Positions 14,956-24,231 are shown, numbered from the stretch's first letter. The stretch is 64,000 nt of DNA from Clostridia bacterium (GCA_017526525.1 JAFXRG010000002.1:62001-126000); one strand, 5' to 3'. Made by a program: numbers and translations. Notes: generated from the letters alone by a model not told the origin.

Positions 14956-16245
14956 ATGAAAAAAGGAATGTTGACGGTCCTGGCCATGCTGCTGTGCGTG
15001 ATGCTGCTGGCGGGAAGCGCTGCCGCGGATACCCTGAGCCTGAGCGGAACGGTGATTCCTGCGGAAACGGTGCGGGTTTACGCGCCGATCAGCGGAACGG
15101 CGGAGGACGTGAAGGCGGAGGCCGGACAGCGGGTGAAACAGGGAGAGATCCTTTATACCATGAAAACCACCCGGGTTTACGCTGACCGGGACGGAACGGT
15201 GACCGGCGTTTTCGGACAGCCGGGGGATGTGGCGGAAACCGTTGCCGGGGAATACGGCGCCGTGCTGTATCTTGAAGGGGAAACCCTCTATACGGTCAGC
15301 GCCAGCACCGACGGCGCCTATGCTTCGGCCGGCACAAAAATCATGCATACGGGAGAAACCGTCTACATGGTCTGCCGGAGCAATATGTCCCGAACCGGAA
15401 AAGGCACCATTGTCCGGGTGGAAGGAAACAGCTATACCGTGCAGGTGACGGAAGGAAACTTCATTCCCGGGGATTCCGTGGATATTTTCCGGGACGAATC
15501 CGGCAGCACGGCCCAGAAGACCGGCCGGGGAACCGTGAGCCGGGTCAGCCCCGCCGCGGTGACGGCTGCCGGATCCATTGTAAGCATTGCGGTGAAGGAC
15601 GGGGATACGGTAAAGCGGGGCGACCTGCTGCTGGAAACCCTGGAAGGAACCTTTGAAGGCTATGCCATGAGCGGAACGGATATTCCTTCGCCGGTGGAAG
15701 GCATCGTCGGAACCATCAGCGTTCATCCGGGCGAAAACGTGCCGGAAAACAGCGTGGCGGCGGAAATATATCCCCTGGACCGGATGCTGGCGGAAGCGCA
15801 GCTTCCGGAGGATTACTGCAGCAGGATTCACGAAGGAGACACCGTGAAAATCGAGCTGGTGACGGATGAAAGCAAGGTATACGAGGGGAAGGTTGTCATG
15901 ATCTCCGCCCTGGCTACGGCGGAAAGCGAGGAAGTCACCTACCGGATGACGGCAGAGTTTGTGCCGGATGAGGCGGTCCGGTTCGGAATGACAACGATTC
16001 TGACCCTCGGGGAAGAGGATGCTCCGAAAACGGAGGACCCGGCTGAACAACCTGCGGAAGAAACCGGAAACAGCACCGGAGAGACCGGAAAGAACCCGGA
16101 CGGCGAACGAAGGCAGCGGCCGGAAGGGTCTTCCCCCGAGGAGCGGCCCCGGCGGAACGGAAAGGACGAAGCACCGGCCGGCAGCGGAGAAAACGCGGCG
16201 CCGGCGGATACGGGCAGCGGAGAAGAAGCATCAAAGCCGGAATAA
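14956..16245 (+). CDS. second, secreted adaptor-like protein with biotinyl-lipoyl domains
   Basis: This 429-residue protein has a cleavable signal peptide (MKKGMLTVLAMLLCVMLLAG, cut near AAA-DT) instead of the TM anchor of the first adaptor. The region at about 25-110 reads SGTVIPAETVRVYAPISGTA and VKQGEILYTMK, a lipoyl-like hairpin. A beta-rich middle and a second sandwich near 205-260 (VKDGDTVKRGDLLLE, SPVEGIVGTISVHPGENV) follow. The last 75 residues are a Glu/Pro/Gly/Lys-rich disordered tail. It lies 50 bases after the permease and before a strong terminator, so it is the fourth gene of the operon. It probably pairs with the first adaptor or replaces an outer component. No named family fits fully. 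Confidence 0.75.
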   Translation: MKKGMLTVLAMLLCVMLLAGSAAADTLSLSGTVIPAETVRVYAPISGTAEDVKAEAGQRVKQGEILYTMKTTRVYADRDGTVTGVFGQPGDVAETVAGEYGAVLYLEGETLYTVSASTDGAYASAGTKIMHTGETVYMVCRSNMSRTGKGTIVRVEGNSYTVQVTEGNFIPGDSVDIFRDESGSTAQKTGRGTVSRVSPAAVTAAGSIVSIAVKDGDTVKRGDLLLETLEGTFEGYAMSGTDIPSPVEGIVGTISVHPGENVPENSVAAEIYPLDRMLAEAQLPEDYCSRIHEGDTVKIELVTDESKVYEGKVVMISALATAESEEVTYRMTAEFVPDEAVRFGMTTILTLGEEDAPKTEDPAEQPAEETGNSTGETGKNPDGERRQRPEGSSPEERPRRNGKDEAPAGSGENAAPADTGSGEEASKPE

Positions 16246-16264
16246 TCCGGACGAAAACAAACCC

Positions 16265-16293
16265 AACCGGGGCAGATGCCCCGGTTTTTGTTT
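16265..16293 (+). terminator. Rho-independent terminator of the MacAB-like operon
   Basis: AACCGGGGCA and its exact complement (16265-16274, 16277-16286) form the stem, followed by TTTTTGTTT. Confidence 0.88.
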
Positions 16294-16340
16294 ATGATTC
16301 CCGCTTTCAAAGTTACGCGGAAAAAATATTGTGAATGTAC

Positions 16341-16369
16341 TTGTAACCGGATTACGATTGTGATATATT
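16341..16369 (+). promoter_or_regulatory. promoter for the ribbon-helix-helix gene
   Basis: TTGTAA (16341-16346) and TATATT (16364-16369) have a 17-base spacer in an AT-rich stretch, about 40 bases before the ATG. Confidence 0.65.
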
Positions 16370-16410
16370 AAATAAAAATAACAAACGGATACATAAAAGG
16401 AGTGGAAAAC

Positions 16411-16602
16411 ATGGGCGGAAAGAAACTGGTTATCTCACAGCATCGTTACACGGGGGAGTCTGCGGTGATTTCCATGAGGTTACCGAAGGAAATGCTTAAC
16501 GCGGTGGAAAAGGTGGCCGCCGATACCGGCAGGACCCGGAATGAAATCCTGGTGCTGTCCGTTGAGTTTGCGCTCAAAAACATGGAAATCGAAGAGGCCT
16601 GA
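16411..16602 (+). CDS. small ribbon-helix-helix (CopG/Arc-like) protein
   Basis: This 63-residue protein has a short basic start (MGGKKLVISQHRY), then VISMRLPKEMLNAVEKVAAD and TGRTRNEILVLSVEFAL. The beta-strand plus two helices match the CopG/Arc fold. AAAGGAG lies 8 bases before the ATG at 16411; an in-frame GTG 9 bases upstream overlaps that site and is rejected. It stands alone with its own promoter, and no toxin gene overlaps it, so it is more likely a transcription factor than an antitoxin. Its targets are unknown; the ABC exporter that follows is one possibility. Confidence 0.7.
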   Translation: MGGKKLVISQHRYTGESAVISMRLPKEMLNAVEKVAADTGRTRNEILVLSVEFALKNMEIEEA

Positions 16603-16642
16603 TCTCTTCGGCCGGCCTTCCGGAAAGCATAACGGACAGGCT

Positions 16643-16670
16643 TTGATTTCTGCAGAAAATATGATAGAAT
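16643..16670 (+). promoter_or_regulatory. promoter for the BcrA-type ABC exporter
   Basis: TTGATT (16643-16648) and TAGAAT (16665-16670) with a 16-base spacer, about 70 bases before the ATPase gene. Confidence 0.6.
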
Positions 16671-16738
16671 AAGTCAGCTTCTGCTTCGCTTTGAAAATGA
16701 AATCCGGAAGTCACTGAACGGAAGGAAGAAATGTTCGT

Positions 16739-17656
16739 ATGGATTACATTCTTGAGACGAAGGGACTGACGAAAGTCTACGGACAGAAGGAAGCTGCCCG
16801 GGATGTCAGTCTGCACGTCCCTGCAGGAAAGATTTACGGCCTGATCGGCCGGAACGGGGCGGGAAAGACCACGATCATGCGAATGATCAGCGGCCTGTCC
16901 GTTCCGACCCGGGGCAGTTATTCCCTTTTCGGGAAAACCGGCCATGAGATGGAAAAAATGCTGAAGCATGTGGGGGTTCTCATTGAGAGCCCCGGTCTGT
17001 ATTCCCGTTTTTCCGGCTATGAAAACCTGAAAATCAAATGTATCGGAATGGGAATCTCTCCCAAAGGGTATGTGGAAGAGCTGCTGAAAACCATCGGCCT
17101 GGAAGGCGCCGACCGGAGAAAGCCGGCAGGTTCCTATTCCCTCGGAATGCGGCAGCGGCTCGGAATCGGGCTGGCGCTGGTGGGGGATCCGAAAATGCTG
17201 GTGCTGGACGAGCCCATCAACGGGCTGGATCCCCAGGGCATTGCCGAAATCCGGCAGCTGCTGGTCCGGCTGCGGGATGAAAAGGGCATGACCGTTATGG
17301 TCTCCAGCCATATCCTGGACGAGCTGGCCAAGGTAGCGGACTGCTACGGCATCATCAACGAAGGGACACTGCTGGATGAATTCAGCGCGGAGGAACTGCA
17401 CCGGAGGAGCGGCCGCTTTATCCGGATCCGCACGGATGACCCTGCGGCCACGGTTCGGGTGCTGAAGGAAATCGGGGTGGAGCAGATCCGGGAGGAAGCG
17501 GACGGTTCCCTGGCGGTTTCCGAACAGCTGGAAAACACTGCCGCCATGTCCAAAGCGATTGTGGAAGCCGGTATCGCCCTGCAGGAAATCTGTCTGAACA
17601 GCGTCTCGCTGGAAGACTATTATCTCGGCGTGACAGGGGGTGGACGCCATGCATAA
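16739..17656 (+). CDS. BcrA-type ABC transporter ATP-binding protein
   Basis: This 305-residue ATPase resembles the BcrA/lantibiotic-immunity group. It has Walker A GLIGRNGAGKTT, signature YSLGMRQRLGIGLALVGD, Walker B MLVLDEPINGLDP and SSHILDEL. The C-terminal 90 residues form the extra domain usual in this group. With the ABC-2 permease that overlaps it by 8 bases it should form an exporter for a peptide, antibiotic or lipid. No two-component system lies beside it, unlike classic bacitracin modules. GGAAGG lies 13 bases before the ATG, a rather long gap. Confidence 0.88.
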   Translation: MDYILETKGLTKVYGQKEAARDVSLHVPAGKIYGLIGRNGAGKTTIMRMISGLSVPTRGSYSLFGKTGHEMEKMLKHVGVLIESPGLYSRFSGYENLKIKCIGMGISPKGYVEELLKTIGLEGADRRKPAGSYSLGMRQRLGIGLALVGDPKMLVLDEPINGLDPQGIAEIRQLLVRLRDEKGMTVMVSSHILDELAKVADCYGIINEGTLLDEFSAEELHRRSGRFIRIRTDDPAATVRVLKEIGVEQIREEADGSLAVSEQLENTAAMSKAIVEAGIALQEICLNSVSLEDYYLGVTGGGRHA

Positions 17657-18419
17657 CCTGATCCGTATGGATCTGTACCGGATGGGAAAGGCCAGGAGCT
17701 TCCGCGTTTGCCTGATTCTTGCCTTCGTGTTTTCCCTGGCTTCAACGCCCCTGGCCAGGTTGCTTTACCTGCTGGGGAAGGCGCTGTCCCCGAAAGATGT
17801 CCTCCCGTTTCCCGAAAAGGCCGGCCTGTGCGGAATGATTGCCAGCCCGGCGTCTGCATTGGCGGTCATGCTTGCCCTGCTGAGCACGGTCAGTTTTTTC
17901 CATGCGGATGTGGAAAACGGATATATCAAGAACATTGCGGGTCAGATGCCGCGAAAAGGGTATTCCATTCTTTCCCGGTACCTGGCTTCCGTTCCACACA
18001 ATCTGCTGTTTTTTGTGACAGGCCTGGCCGGAAACCTGATCGGAACCCTCCTGTTTCAGAAAATTACCGTGGAAGGATCCGTTCCGGACAGCCTTGCGGT
18101 TTTCCTGCTGAAGCTGCTGCTGATGCAGGGACTTTGCGCAATCCTGCTGCTGGTGACCGCCACATTCCGGAACAAGTCCCTGGGGATGATTCTGGCGGTG
18201 GTGCTGGGGCTTCCGCTGATGACGCTGATCTATCTGGGCATCAATGCGGGACTGCAACAGCTGCTGGGAGACGGCTTTGACCTGACCCTGTATATGCCGG
18301 ATCAGCTTCTGAAGGAAGACCGTCCGGACACCCTCCGGTCGGTGCTGGCCGGCGCGGTGACCATTGGCGTCTTTCTGCCGCTGGCTGTGAAGGTGTTTGA
18401 CAAAAGAGATATAAAATAA
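17649..18419 (+). CDS. ABC-2 type transporter permease
   Basis: This permease of about 256 residues has six TM segments (about 18-40, 55-80, 110-135, 150-175, 180-200 and 225-245) and an N-terminal cytosolic motif MHNLIRMDLYRMGKARSF typical of ABC-2 permeases that pair with BcrA-like ATPases. I prefer the ATG at 17649, 8 bases after GGGGG, over a GTG 9 bases upstream. It overlaps the ATPase stop by 8 bases. The following gene starts 12 bases on, so the next operon may be read through from here. Confidence 0.82.
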   Translation: MHNLIRMDLYRMGKARSFRVCLILAFVFSLASTPLARLLYLLGKALSPKDVLPFPEKAGLCGMIASPASALAVMLALLSTVSFFHADVENGYIKNIAGQMPRKGYSILSRYLASVPHNLLFFVTGLAGNLIGTLLFQKITVEGSVPDSLAVFLLKLLLMQGLCAILLLVTATFRNKSLGMILAVVLGLPLMTLIYLGINAGLQQLLGDGFDLTLYMPDQLLKEDRPDTLRSVLAGAVTIGVFLPLAVKVFDKRDIK

Positions 18420-18431
18420 AGGAGAAAAAAG

Positions 18432-20438
18432 ATGAGCAACATGGAATATGAACAGAAATCCGGGCATCCTGTACTGGCCTTTGTACTCGCGCTCCTGGGA
18501 ATCATCGCGGCGGTGCTGCTGGTTTTCCTTACCGGCGTCATCGGCGGCGGAATCGCGCTGGCCCTGGGTGTGGCGGCCGTCCTGATCGGTATCGCCGCCC
18601 GCAGGCGGGGCCTGGGAATTGCCGCTATCATCTGCGGTACGCTGGCGGTGATCCTGGCGGTTATCATGACCTTCTCAACCGTTGCCGTCTTCCGGAAGAT
18701 CCACGATGAAGCGCTGAAATACAAGGACGAGGCGCCGCTGGTGGCCCAGTGCCTGGACAAGCCCCATTTCGGTTTCCTGGGCATGATCATCAATGTGACA
18801 AAGTACGAGGGCGACTCGCAGCAGCTGGTGGATCAGTTCAACATGATCAAGGAAAAAGTGGACAAGGGTTTAAAGGACTCCTCGTCTGCACTGCCCTGGA
18901 TTGCAACGGCGCAGGCGGCGGAATCGGAGGACGAAGTGCTCCGGGTGGCCGTGCTGTATGACATTTCCACTATGGATGTTTCAAAGACCACCGACGACTA
19001 CCTGATTCCGATGAATGTTTTTGACCGGCTTTTTGAAACCCGGCCCGTCAACGGAAAATCCGAGATTGTGAAGAGCCTGATCACGGATTATTCCGTCAGC
19101 GCGGACGGCCTGACCTACGATTTTGTCCTGCGGGAGGGCATTGTGTTTTCCAACGGCAGCGCGCTGACGGCTTCGGACGTGCAGTACAGCTTTGAACGGC
19201 TGCTGAAGGCGGCCCGGGAAAATACCGATATCCCGCTGGAAATCAAGGGCGGGGAAGCGGTCATGAAGGGTGAAGCGCAATCCCTGGAAGGCTTCAGCAT
19301 TAAGGATGACACCCATTTTTCCGTTACCCTGAACGCGCCGAACGCCGGCTTCCCGGCGGAGCTTTCCGCCCCGGCGGCTTCCATTGTGGATGCTGAAACC
19401 ACGGAAAAAGCCGCCGCTTTCGGAACCGATCCCGCGGATGCCATCGGTACCGGTCCCTACATTGTGACCGAATGGGTTTCCAACGATCACTATACGCTGG
19501 TGTACAATGACAAATACTGGGGCCCCAAACCCAGCGTCAAAAAACTGATTGTCCGGGTGATTGCCGACCCCATGACCCAGAACCTGATGTTCCAGAACGG
19601 AGAACTGGATATCATCAACCTCCAGTACCTGGACAGCGCCATCGTGGCTGCCACGTACAAAAACAAGCCGGCGGATCGGATTGCCAGCACGCCGAACGTA
19701 GGGGAGACCTTCCTGCTGATGAACGAAGAAAACCCCTACCTGAAGGACGTCAAAGTCCGCAAAGCCATCGGAATGGCCATTGACGTGGACCTGATCATCC
19801 AAAGCATTTTCAGCGGGGACGCCCAGCGGGAAAACTGCATGATTCCCACCGGCGTCTGGGCACATAACGACCAGCAGGAGGGATACACCTATGATCCGGA
19901 AGCCGCAAAGGCCCTGCTGAAGGAAGCCGGATATGCGGAAAACGAAGTGAAGTTTGAGCTTTCGATGGATTCCTCGGCGGATTCCGGCACCCAGCTTGTA
20001 TACGCCTCCATCAGCGAACAGCTGAAAAAGGTCGGAATCCAGGCAACCGTTGCCAGCTATGATCATTCCTCCTGGCTGGCCAAACGCTCCAGTGGCACCA
20101 TGGATTCCTTTGTGGGCCGCTGGGGAATGGACTACAACGATCCGGCGAACATCGTGTTCACCTTCTTCGGAAGCGAGGAAAGCAACAGGGGCCGCAGCAT
20201 CAACTATCCGGACAAATCGATTTTTGCCCGGGTTGCCGCGGCACGGACCATCGTGGATGACCAGGAGCGGGAAAAGGAATACCAGGAACTGGACCGGAAG
20301 CTGATCCGGGAAGATGCCGTGTGGATTCCCATGTATTCAACGCTGCATATGTGGTGCCTGGGAGACCGGGTGGCTTCCTTTACTCCGCACTGGGCCGGGT
20401 TCAGTGATTTCTATATTGCGGACGTTGTGCTGAAATAA
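18432..20438 (+). CDS. extracellular peptide/nickel-type solute-binding protein with multi-TM N-terminal anchor
   Basis: This 668-residue protein fuses an N-terminal membrane region to a family-5 solute-binding domain. Residues 1-90 hold three hydrophobic segments (ALLGIIAAVLLVFLTGVIGG; GGIALALGVAAVLIGIAA; GIAAIICGTLAVILAVIM), like small DUF4190-type membrane proteins. From about residue 165 the SBP_bac_5 fold runs to the end, with YDFVLREGIVFSNG, DVQYSFERLL, GTGPYIVTEW and VRKAIGMAIDVDLI. There is no lipobox Cys. A signal-peptidase-like TAQAAE stands just before the binding domain. It heads a five-gene importer operon (permeases at 20441 and 21368, ATPases at 22295 and 23266). Ligand is probably an oligopeptide. 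Confidence 0.85.
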   Translation: MSNMEYEQKSGHPVLAFVLALLGIIAAVLLVFLTGVIGGGIALALGVAAVLIGIAARRRGLGIAAIICGTLAVILAVIMTFSTVAVFRKIHDEALKYKDEAPLVAQCLDKPHFGFLGMIINVTKYEGDSQQLVDQFNMIKEKVDKGLKDSSSALPWIATAQAAESEDEVLRVAVLYDISTMDVSKTTDDYLIPMNVFDRLFETRPVNGKSEIVKSLITDYSVSADGLTYDFVLREGIVFSNGSALTASDVQYSFERLLKAARENTDIPLEIKGGEAVMKGEAQSLEGFSIKDDTHFSVTLNAPNAGFPAELSAPAASIVDAETTEKAAAFGTDPADAIGTGPYIVTEWVSNDHYTLVYNDKYWGPKPSVKKLIVRVIADPMTQNLMFQNGELDIINLQYLDSAIVAATYKNKPADRIASTPNVGETFLLMNEENPYLKDVKVRKAIGMAIDVDLIIQSIFSGDAQRENCMIPTGVWAHNDQQEGYTYDPEAAKALLKEAGYAENEVKFELSMDSSADSGTQLVYASISEQLKKVGIQATVASYDHSSWLAKRSSGTMDSFVGRWGMDYNDPANIVFTFFGSEESNRGRSINYPDKSIFARVAAARTIVDDQEREKEYQELDRKLIREDAVWIPMYSTLHMWCLGDRVASFTPHWAGFSDFYIADVVLK

Positions 20439-20440
20439 AG

Positions 20441-21364
20441 ATGAAAAAAAGCCTGATTCACCGGCTGGTCCAGGCCGTGATCGTCCTGATCGGGGTCGTC
20501 CTGCTGATTTTCGTGATGCTCCGGATTGTTCCGGGCAATCCGATTGAAACCATGATGGGCGAGCACGCGGACGCCGCCACGGTGGCGCGCATGACCGCTG
20601 AAATGGGCCTGGACCAGCCCCTGCATATTCAGTTTTTCCGGTACATCTCCTCGGCGTTCCGGGGAGATTTCGGAACCAGCTATTCTCTTGGAAAACCGGT
20701 TTCGCAGCTGATCGGCAGCGCCTTTGTCAACACGCTGATCCTGGCGCTGTTTGCTGCGCTGTTTGCCTGGGTGGCGGGAATCGGCTGCGGCATTCTTTCA
20801 GCAGTTCACAAAAACCGGCTGCCGGACCGGCTGTTCATGGGTTTTTCCATCCTGGGTATATCCCTGCCGGTTTTCATGGCGGCCATGTTCCTGCAGTACA
20901 TTTTCGGGTTTTGCCTGCACTGGCTTCCCATTTCCGGCACCGAACGCTGGACGGGGTTTATCCTGCCCTCCATTGCCCTGGGCTGGAATTCCGCCGGCCA
21001 GGTGGCCCAGATGACGCGGACGGCCCTGCTGGAAACGCTGCAGGAAGACTATATTGATACGGCCAGGGCCAAGGGCAGGAGCCCCTCCGGGGTGTTGGTC
21101 CACCATGCCCTCCGCAATGCCATGCTGCCGGTGCTGACCATGATGACTATTCAGTTTTCCGGCCTGCTTTCCGGCGCTGTGATCACGGAAACGGTATTTT
21201 CCATCAACGGCGTCGGACGGTTGATGGTGCAGGCGATTTCCGGCAGGGATATTCCGCTTTTGCAGGGAACGGCCCTGCTGGCAACGGCGGTTGTGATTTT
21301 CGGAAGCCTGCTGGCGGACGTCCTGTATTCCGTGCTGGATCCCCGGGTCCGGAAGGAGGGGTGA
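20441..21364 (+). CDS. Dpp/Opp-type ABC transporter permease (DppB-like)
   Basis: This 307-residue inner-membrane permease has six TM helices. It starts MKKSLIHRLVQAVIVLIGVV, with the family segment FVMLRIVPGNPIETMMGEHA and the EAA loop DTARAKGRSPSGVLVHHALRNAMLPVL. It is the B-type subunit of the peptide importer. The ATG lies 2 bases past the binding-protein stop. Confidence 0.94.
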   Translation: MKKSLIHRLVQAVIVLIGVVLLIFVMLRIVPGNPIETMMGEHADAATVARMTAEMGLDQPLHIQFFRYISSAFRGDFGTSYSLGKPVSQLIGSAFVNTLILALFAALFAWVAGIGCGILSAVHKNRLPDRLFMGFSILGISLPVFMAAMFLQYIFGFCLHWLPISGTERWTGFILPSIALGWNSAGQVAQMTRTALLETLQEDYIDTARAKGRSPSGVLVHHALRNAMLPVLTMMTIQFSGLLSGAVITETVFSINGVGRLMVQAISGRDIPLLQGTALLATAVVIFGSLLADVLYSVLDPRVRKEG

Positions 21365-21367
21365 GCC

Positions 21368-22282
21368 GTGCTGAAAGCGAAGCGAAAGCAGGTTGAACAG
21401 GCGGCGGACCTCCGGCTGCAAAGCCAGATCGGCGAGCAGGAACGGTTCCGGGACCAGCTGCGGCGCATGGCCCGGGAAAACAAAACCGCCGTGGTTTCCT
21501 TTTTTGTGATTGTGATTCTGATGCTGGCTGCCATCCTGGCGCCGCTGCTGACCCCTTACGAAGAAAACGAAATGGACCTGCTGCACCGGCTGCAGCCGCC
21601 CTCGGCGGAGCATCTCCTGGGAACGGACGAGGGCGGAAGGGACGTGCTGACCCGGCTGCTGTTCGGAGCCCGGGTCTCCCTGCTGATCGGCGTGGCGCCG
21701 GCGCTGCTGAGCCTGATTCTCGGCGCGCTGCTGGGAGCGGCCGCAGGCTACCGGGGCGGGATGACGGACACGGTGATTATGCGGATTGCGGATGTTACGC
21801 TGGCGTTTCCGTCCATGCTGCTGGCCATGGTGATCATGTATTCCCTGGGCGGCGGCATTTTCAACGTTTTCCTGACGCTGACCCTGGTCAACTGGGCGAA
21901 TGTGGCCCGGATTGTCCGGTCCCAGACCCTGAAACTCCGGTCCGACGAGTTTGTGGAAGCGGCGCGGGTCACCGGCGTTCCGGACCGCACCATCCTGCGC
22001 CGGCATATCCTGCCCAACTGCCTGCCGACACTGCTGGTCCTGTTTACCCTGAACATTCCCGCGGCGATCCTGACGGAAAGCAGCCTGAGCTTTCTCGGAC
22101 TCGGCATTCAGCCTCCGAACGCCTCCTGGGGCCTGATGATCAATACCGGGCGGCAGTACCTGTACAACGCGCCGTGGCTGTGCTTTGCGCCGGGAGCGGC
22201 CATCATGCTGATTGTGCTGTCCTTTAACTTTCTGGGGAACGGACTGCTGGATGTGCTGGATCCCCGTATGAAGAAACAGTAA
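21368..22282 (+). CDS. Dpp/Opp-type ABC transporter permease (DppC-like)
   Basis: This 304-residue C-type permease has a longer cytosolic N-terminus (about 45 residues) and six TM helices. It contains LLGTDEGGRDVLTRLLFGAR (family hallmark near residue 82) and the EAA loop EAARVTGVPDRTILRRHILP. A GTG start at 21368 is used, with GGAGGGGTGAGCC as ribosome site. It pairs with the permease encoded 3 bases upstream. Confidence 0.94.
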   Translation: MLKAKRKQVEQAADLRLQSQIGEQERFRDQLRRMARENKTAVVSFFVIVILMLAAILAPLLTPYEENEMDLLHRLQPPSAEHLLGTDEGGRDVLTRLLFGARVSLLIGVAPALLSLILGALLGAAAGYRGGMTDTVIMRIADVTLAFPSMLLAMVIMYSLGGGIFNVFLTLTLVNWANVARIVRSQTLKLRSDEFVEAARVTGVPDRTILRRHILPNCLPTLLVLFTLNIPAAILTESSLSFLGLGIQPPNASWGLMINTGRQYLYNAPWLCFAPGAAIMLIVLSFNFLGNGLLDVLDPRMKKQ

Positions 22283-22294
22283 CAGGAGCCGAGA

Positions 22295-23269
22295 ATGAAC
22301 GAGATGACACTGGAGGTCAGCGGCCTGACCGTCTGCTATCCGACGGAGAAGGGCGCGATTTTTCCCGTGAAGGATGTTTCCCTGAAGGTTCCCGCCGGAA
22401 GCATTGTGGGAATCGTGGGAGAATCCGGATGCGGCAAAAGCATGACGGCCCGGGCGGTGATGGGCCTGCTGCGCTCTCCCGGAAAGGTGACGGCCGGCAA
22501 GGTGTTTCTCTGCGGCCGGGAAATCACTGCGCTGCCGGAAAAGGAACGCCGGAAGCTGCGGGGAAACGAAATGTCCATGATCTTCCAGGAGCCTATGACC
22601 AGCCTGAATCCCGTGATGAAGGTGGGAAAGCAGGTGGAGGAAGCCATCCGGCTGCATACGGACTGCAGCCGGGAAGAGGCGAAAAGAAGAACCCTGGAGC
22701 TGTTCCGGGAGGTGGAAATTCCCGAGGCGGAAACCCGCCTGAGCTGCTATCCGCACCAGCTTTCGGGCGGACTGCGCCAGCGGGTTATGATCGCCATGGC
22801 CATGGTGTGCCGCCCCCGGCTGCTGATTGCCGATGAACCCACCACCGCGCTGGATGTGACCGTGGAGGCGCAGATCCTGAAACTTCTGGAGCACCTGCGG
22901 GACGCGGGCACCAGCGTGCTGATGATCAGCCACAACCTGGGGGTCATTGCCCGGGTCTGCGACGAAGTGTATGTCATGTACGCGGGGCGCGTTGTGGAGC
23001 AGGCATCGACGGAAAGACTGTTTGAACAGCCGCTGCATCCCTATTCCCGGGGGCTGTTCCGGTCCGTCCGGTCCCTTCGGGAAGGCTGCGAAACGCTGGA
23101 GACGATTCCGGGGGTGGTTCCGAACCTGCTCCGGCTTCCCCAGGGCTGCAGCTTTTCCCTGCGGTGCCCGGAATGCGGGGAAAAATGTGAGAAAACCATG
23201 CCGGAGCTGCTGGAAACGGAACCGGGGCACGCGGTGCGCTGCTTCCGGGCGGAGGGGGGAGAGGAATGA
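22295..23269 (+). CDS. Dpp/Opp-type ABC transporter ATP-binding protein (DppD-like)
   Basis: This 324-residue ATPase has Walker [14 protein letters not shown]-loop [12 protein letters not shown], signature [15 protein letters not shown], Walker [13 protein letters not shown] and switch His in MISHNL. The C-terminal oligopeptide-binding extension has four clustered Cys ([22 protein letters not shown]), like the Fe-S-binding Cys seen in some DppD proteins. It overlaps the next ATPase by 4 bases. The partner permeases lie immediately upstream. Confidence 0.94.
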   Translation: MNEMTLEVSGLTVCYPTEKGAIFPVKDVSLKVPAGSIVGIVGESGCGKSMTARAVMGLLRSPGKVTAGKVFLCGREITALPEKERRKLRGNEMSMIFQEPMTSLNPVMKVGKQVEEAIRLHTDCSREEAKRRTLELFREVEIPEAETRLSCYPHQLSGGLRQRVMIAMAMVCRPRLLIADEPTTALDVTVEAQILKLLEHLRDAGTSVLMISHNLGVIARVCDEVYVMYAGRVVEQASTERLFEQPLHPYSRGLFRSVRSLREGCETLETIPGVVPNLLRLPQGCSFSLRCPECGEKCEKTMPELLETEPGHAVRCFRAEGGEE

Positions 23270-24231
23270 GCGGGTACCTGCTGGAGGCGCGGAATGTGAC
23301 GAAACTGTTTCCGGCGGCGGGAAAAAAGAAGGTGCATGCGGTTTCCGACGTTTCCCTGCAGATTCGGGAGGGCGAAACCCTGGGGCTGGTGGGAGAATCC
23401 GGCTGCGGAAAGAGCACCCTCGGAAGGCTGCTGATCCGGCTGCTTGCGCCCACCTCCGGGGAGGTGCGGTTCCGGGGGGAGAACATTACGGCCCTGAAGG
23501 ACAGCGATTTCCGCCGGATCCGGAAGGAAATGCAGCTGGTTTTCCAGGATCCCTATGCTTCCCTGGATCCCCGGATGACCGTCCGGGACCTGGTGGCGGA
23601 GCCGATTGAAACCTGGCGCCTGTGCGGCAGCCGGGAGGAGGTTACGGACCGGGTGCGGGAACTGCTGCGGGCGGTGAACGTGCCGGAGGAATTCCTGTAC
23701 CGGTATCCCCATCAGTTCTCCGGGGGACAGCGGCAGCGCATCGGCATTGCCCGGGCCATCGCCGCGGATCCGTCCTTCATCGTCTGCGACGAACCGGTCT
23801 CCGCGCTGGATGTCTCCGTGCAGAACCAGATCCTGAACCTGCTCCGGGACCTGAAAACCTCCCGGAAGCTGACCTATCTGTTTATCAGCCACGACCTGTC
23901 GGTGGTGCGCTATCTTGCGGACCGGGTCTGCATCATGTTCCTGGGAAAAATTTGCGAGATCGGGGACACGGAAGAGATTTACACCCGCCCGCGGCATCCG
24001 TATACCCGCTTTCTGCTGGACGCCGTTCCGGTGCCGGATCCCTCAGTCCGGGGAAAGGAGATCCGCCTGCTGAAGGGGGAGCCGCCCAGTCCCGCCGATC
24101 CGCCTACCGGCTGCCGGTTCCGTACGCGCTGCCCCCGGGCGACGGAAAAATGCGCCGCGTCGGAGCCTGAACTGCGGTACATCGGCGGCGTTCAGGCGGC
24201 CTGCTACTATGCGGAGGAAGGGCCGGCGTAA
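23266..24231 (+). CDS. Dpp/Opp-type ABC transporter ATP-binding protein (DppF-like)
   Basis: This 321-residue ATPase has Walker [14 protein letters not shown]-loop FQDPYASLDPRM, signature FSGGQRQRIGIARAI, Walker B FIVCDEPVSALD and SHDLSVV. The C-terminal oligo_HPY extension contains HPYTRFLLDAVP and CRFRTRCPRATEKC, again with conserved Cys. It is the last gene of the importer operon and forms a heterodimeric ATPase with the product of 22295. Confidence 0.94.
   Translation: MSGYLLEARNVTKLFPAAGKKKVHAVSDVSLQIREGETLGLVGESGCGKSTLGRLLIRLLAPTSGEVRFRGENITALKDSDFRRIRKEMQLVFQDPYASLDPRMTVRDLVAEPIETWRLCGSREEVTDRVRELLRAVNVPEEFLYRYPHQFSGGQRQRIGIARAIAADPSFIVCDEPVSALDVSVQNQILNLLRDLKTSRKLTYLFISHDLSVVRYLADRVCIMFLGKICEIGDTEEIYTRPRHPYTRFLLDAVPVPDPSVRGKEIRLLKGEPPSPADPPTGCRFRTRCPRATEKCAASEPELRYIGGVQAACYYAEEGPA

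Noticed and set aside
16739..18419. Complete bacitracin-type module with two-component control
   Set aside because: Only the ATPase and ABC-2 permease are present; no histidine kinase or response regulator is adjacent.
20798..23230. Antisense open frame across the peptide importer genes
   Set aside because: The plus-strand permease and ATPase motifs are complete; no evidence for a minus-strand gene.
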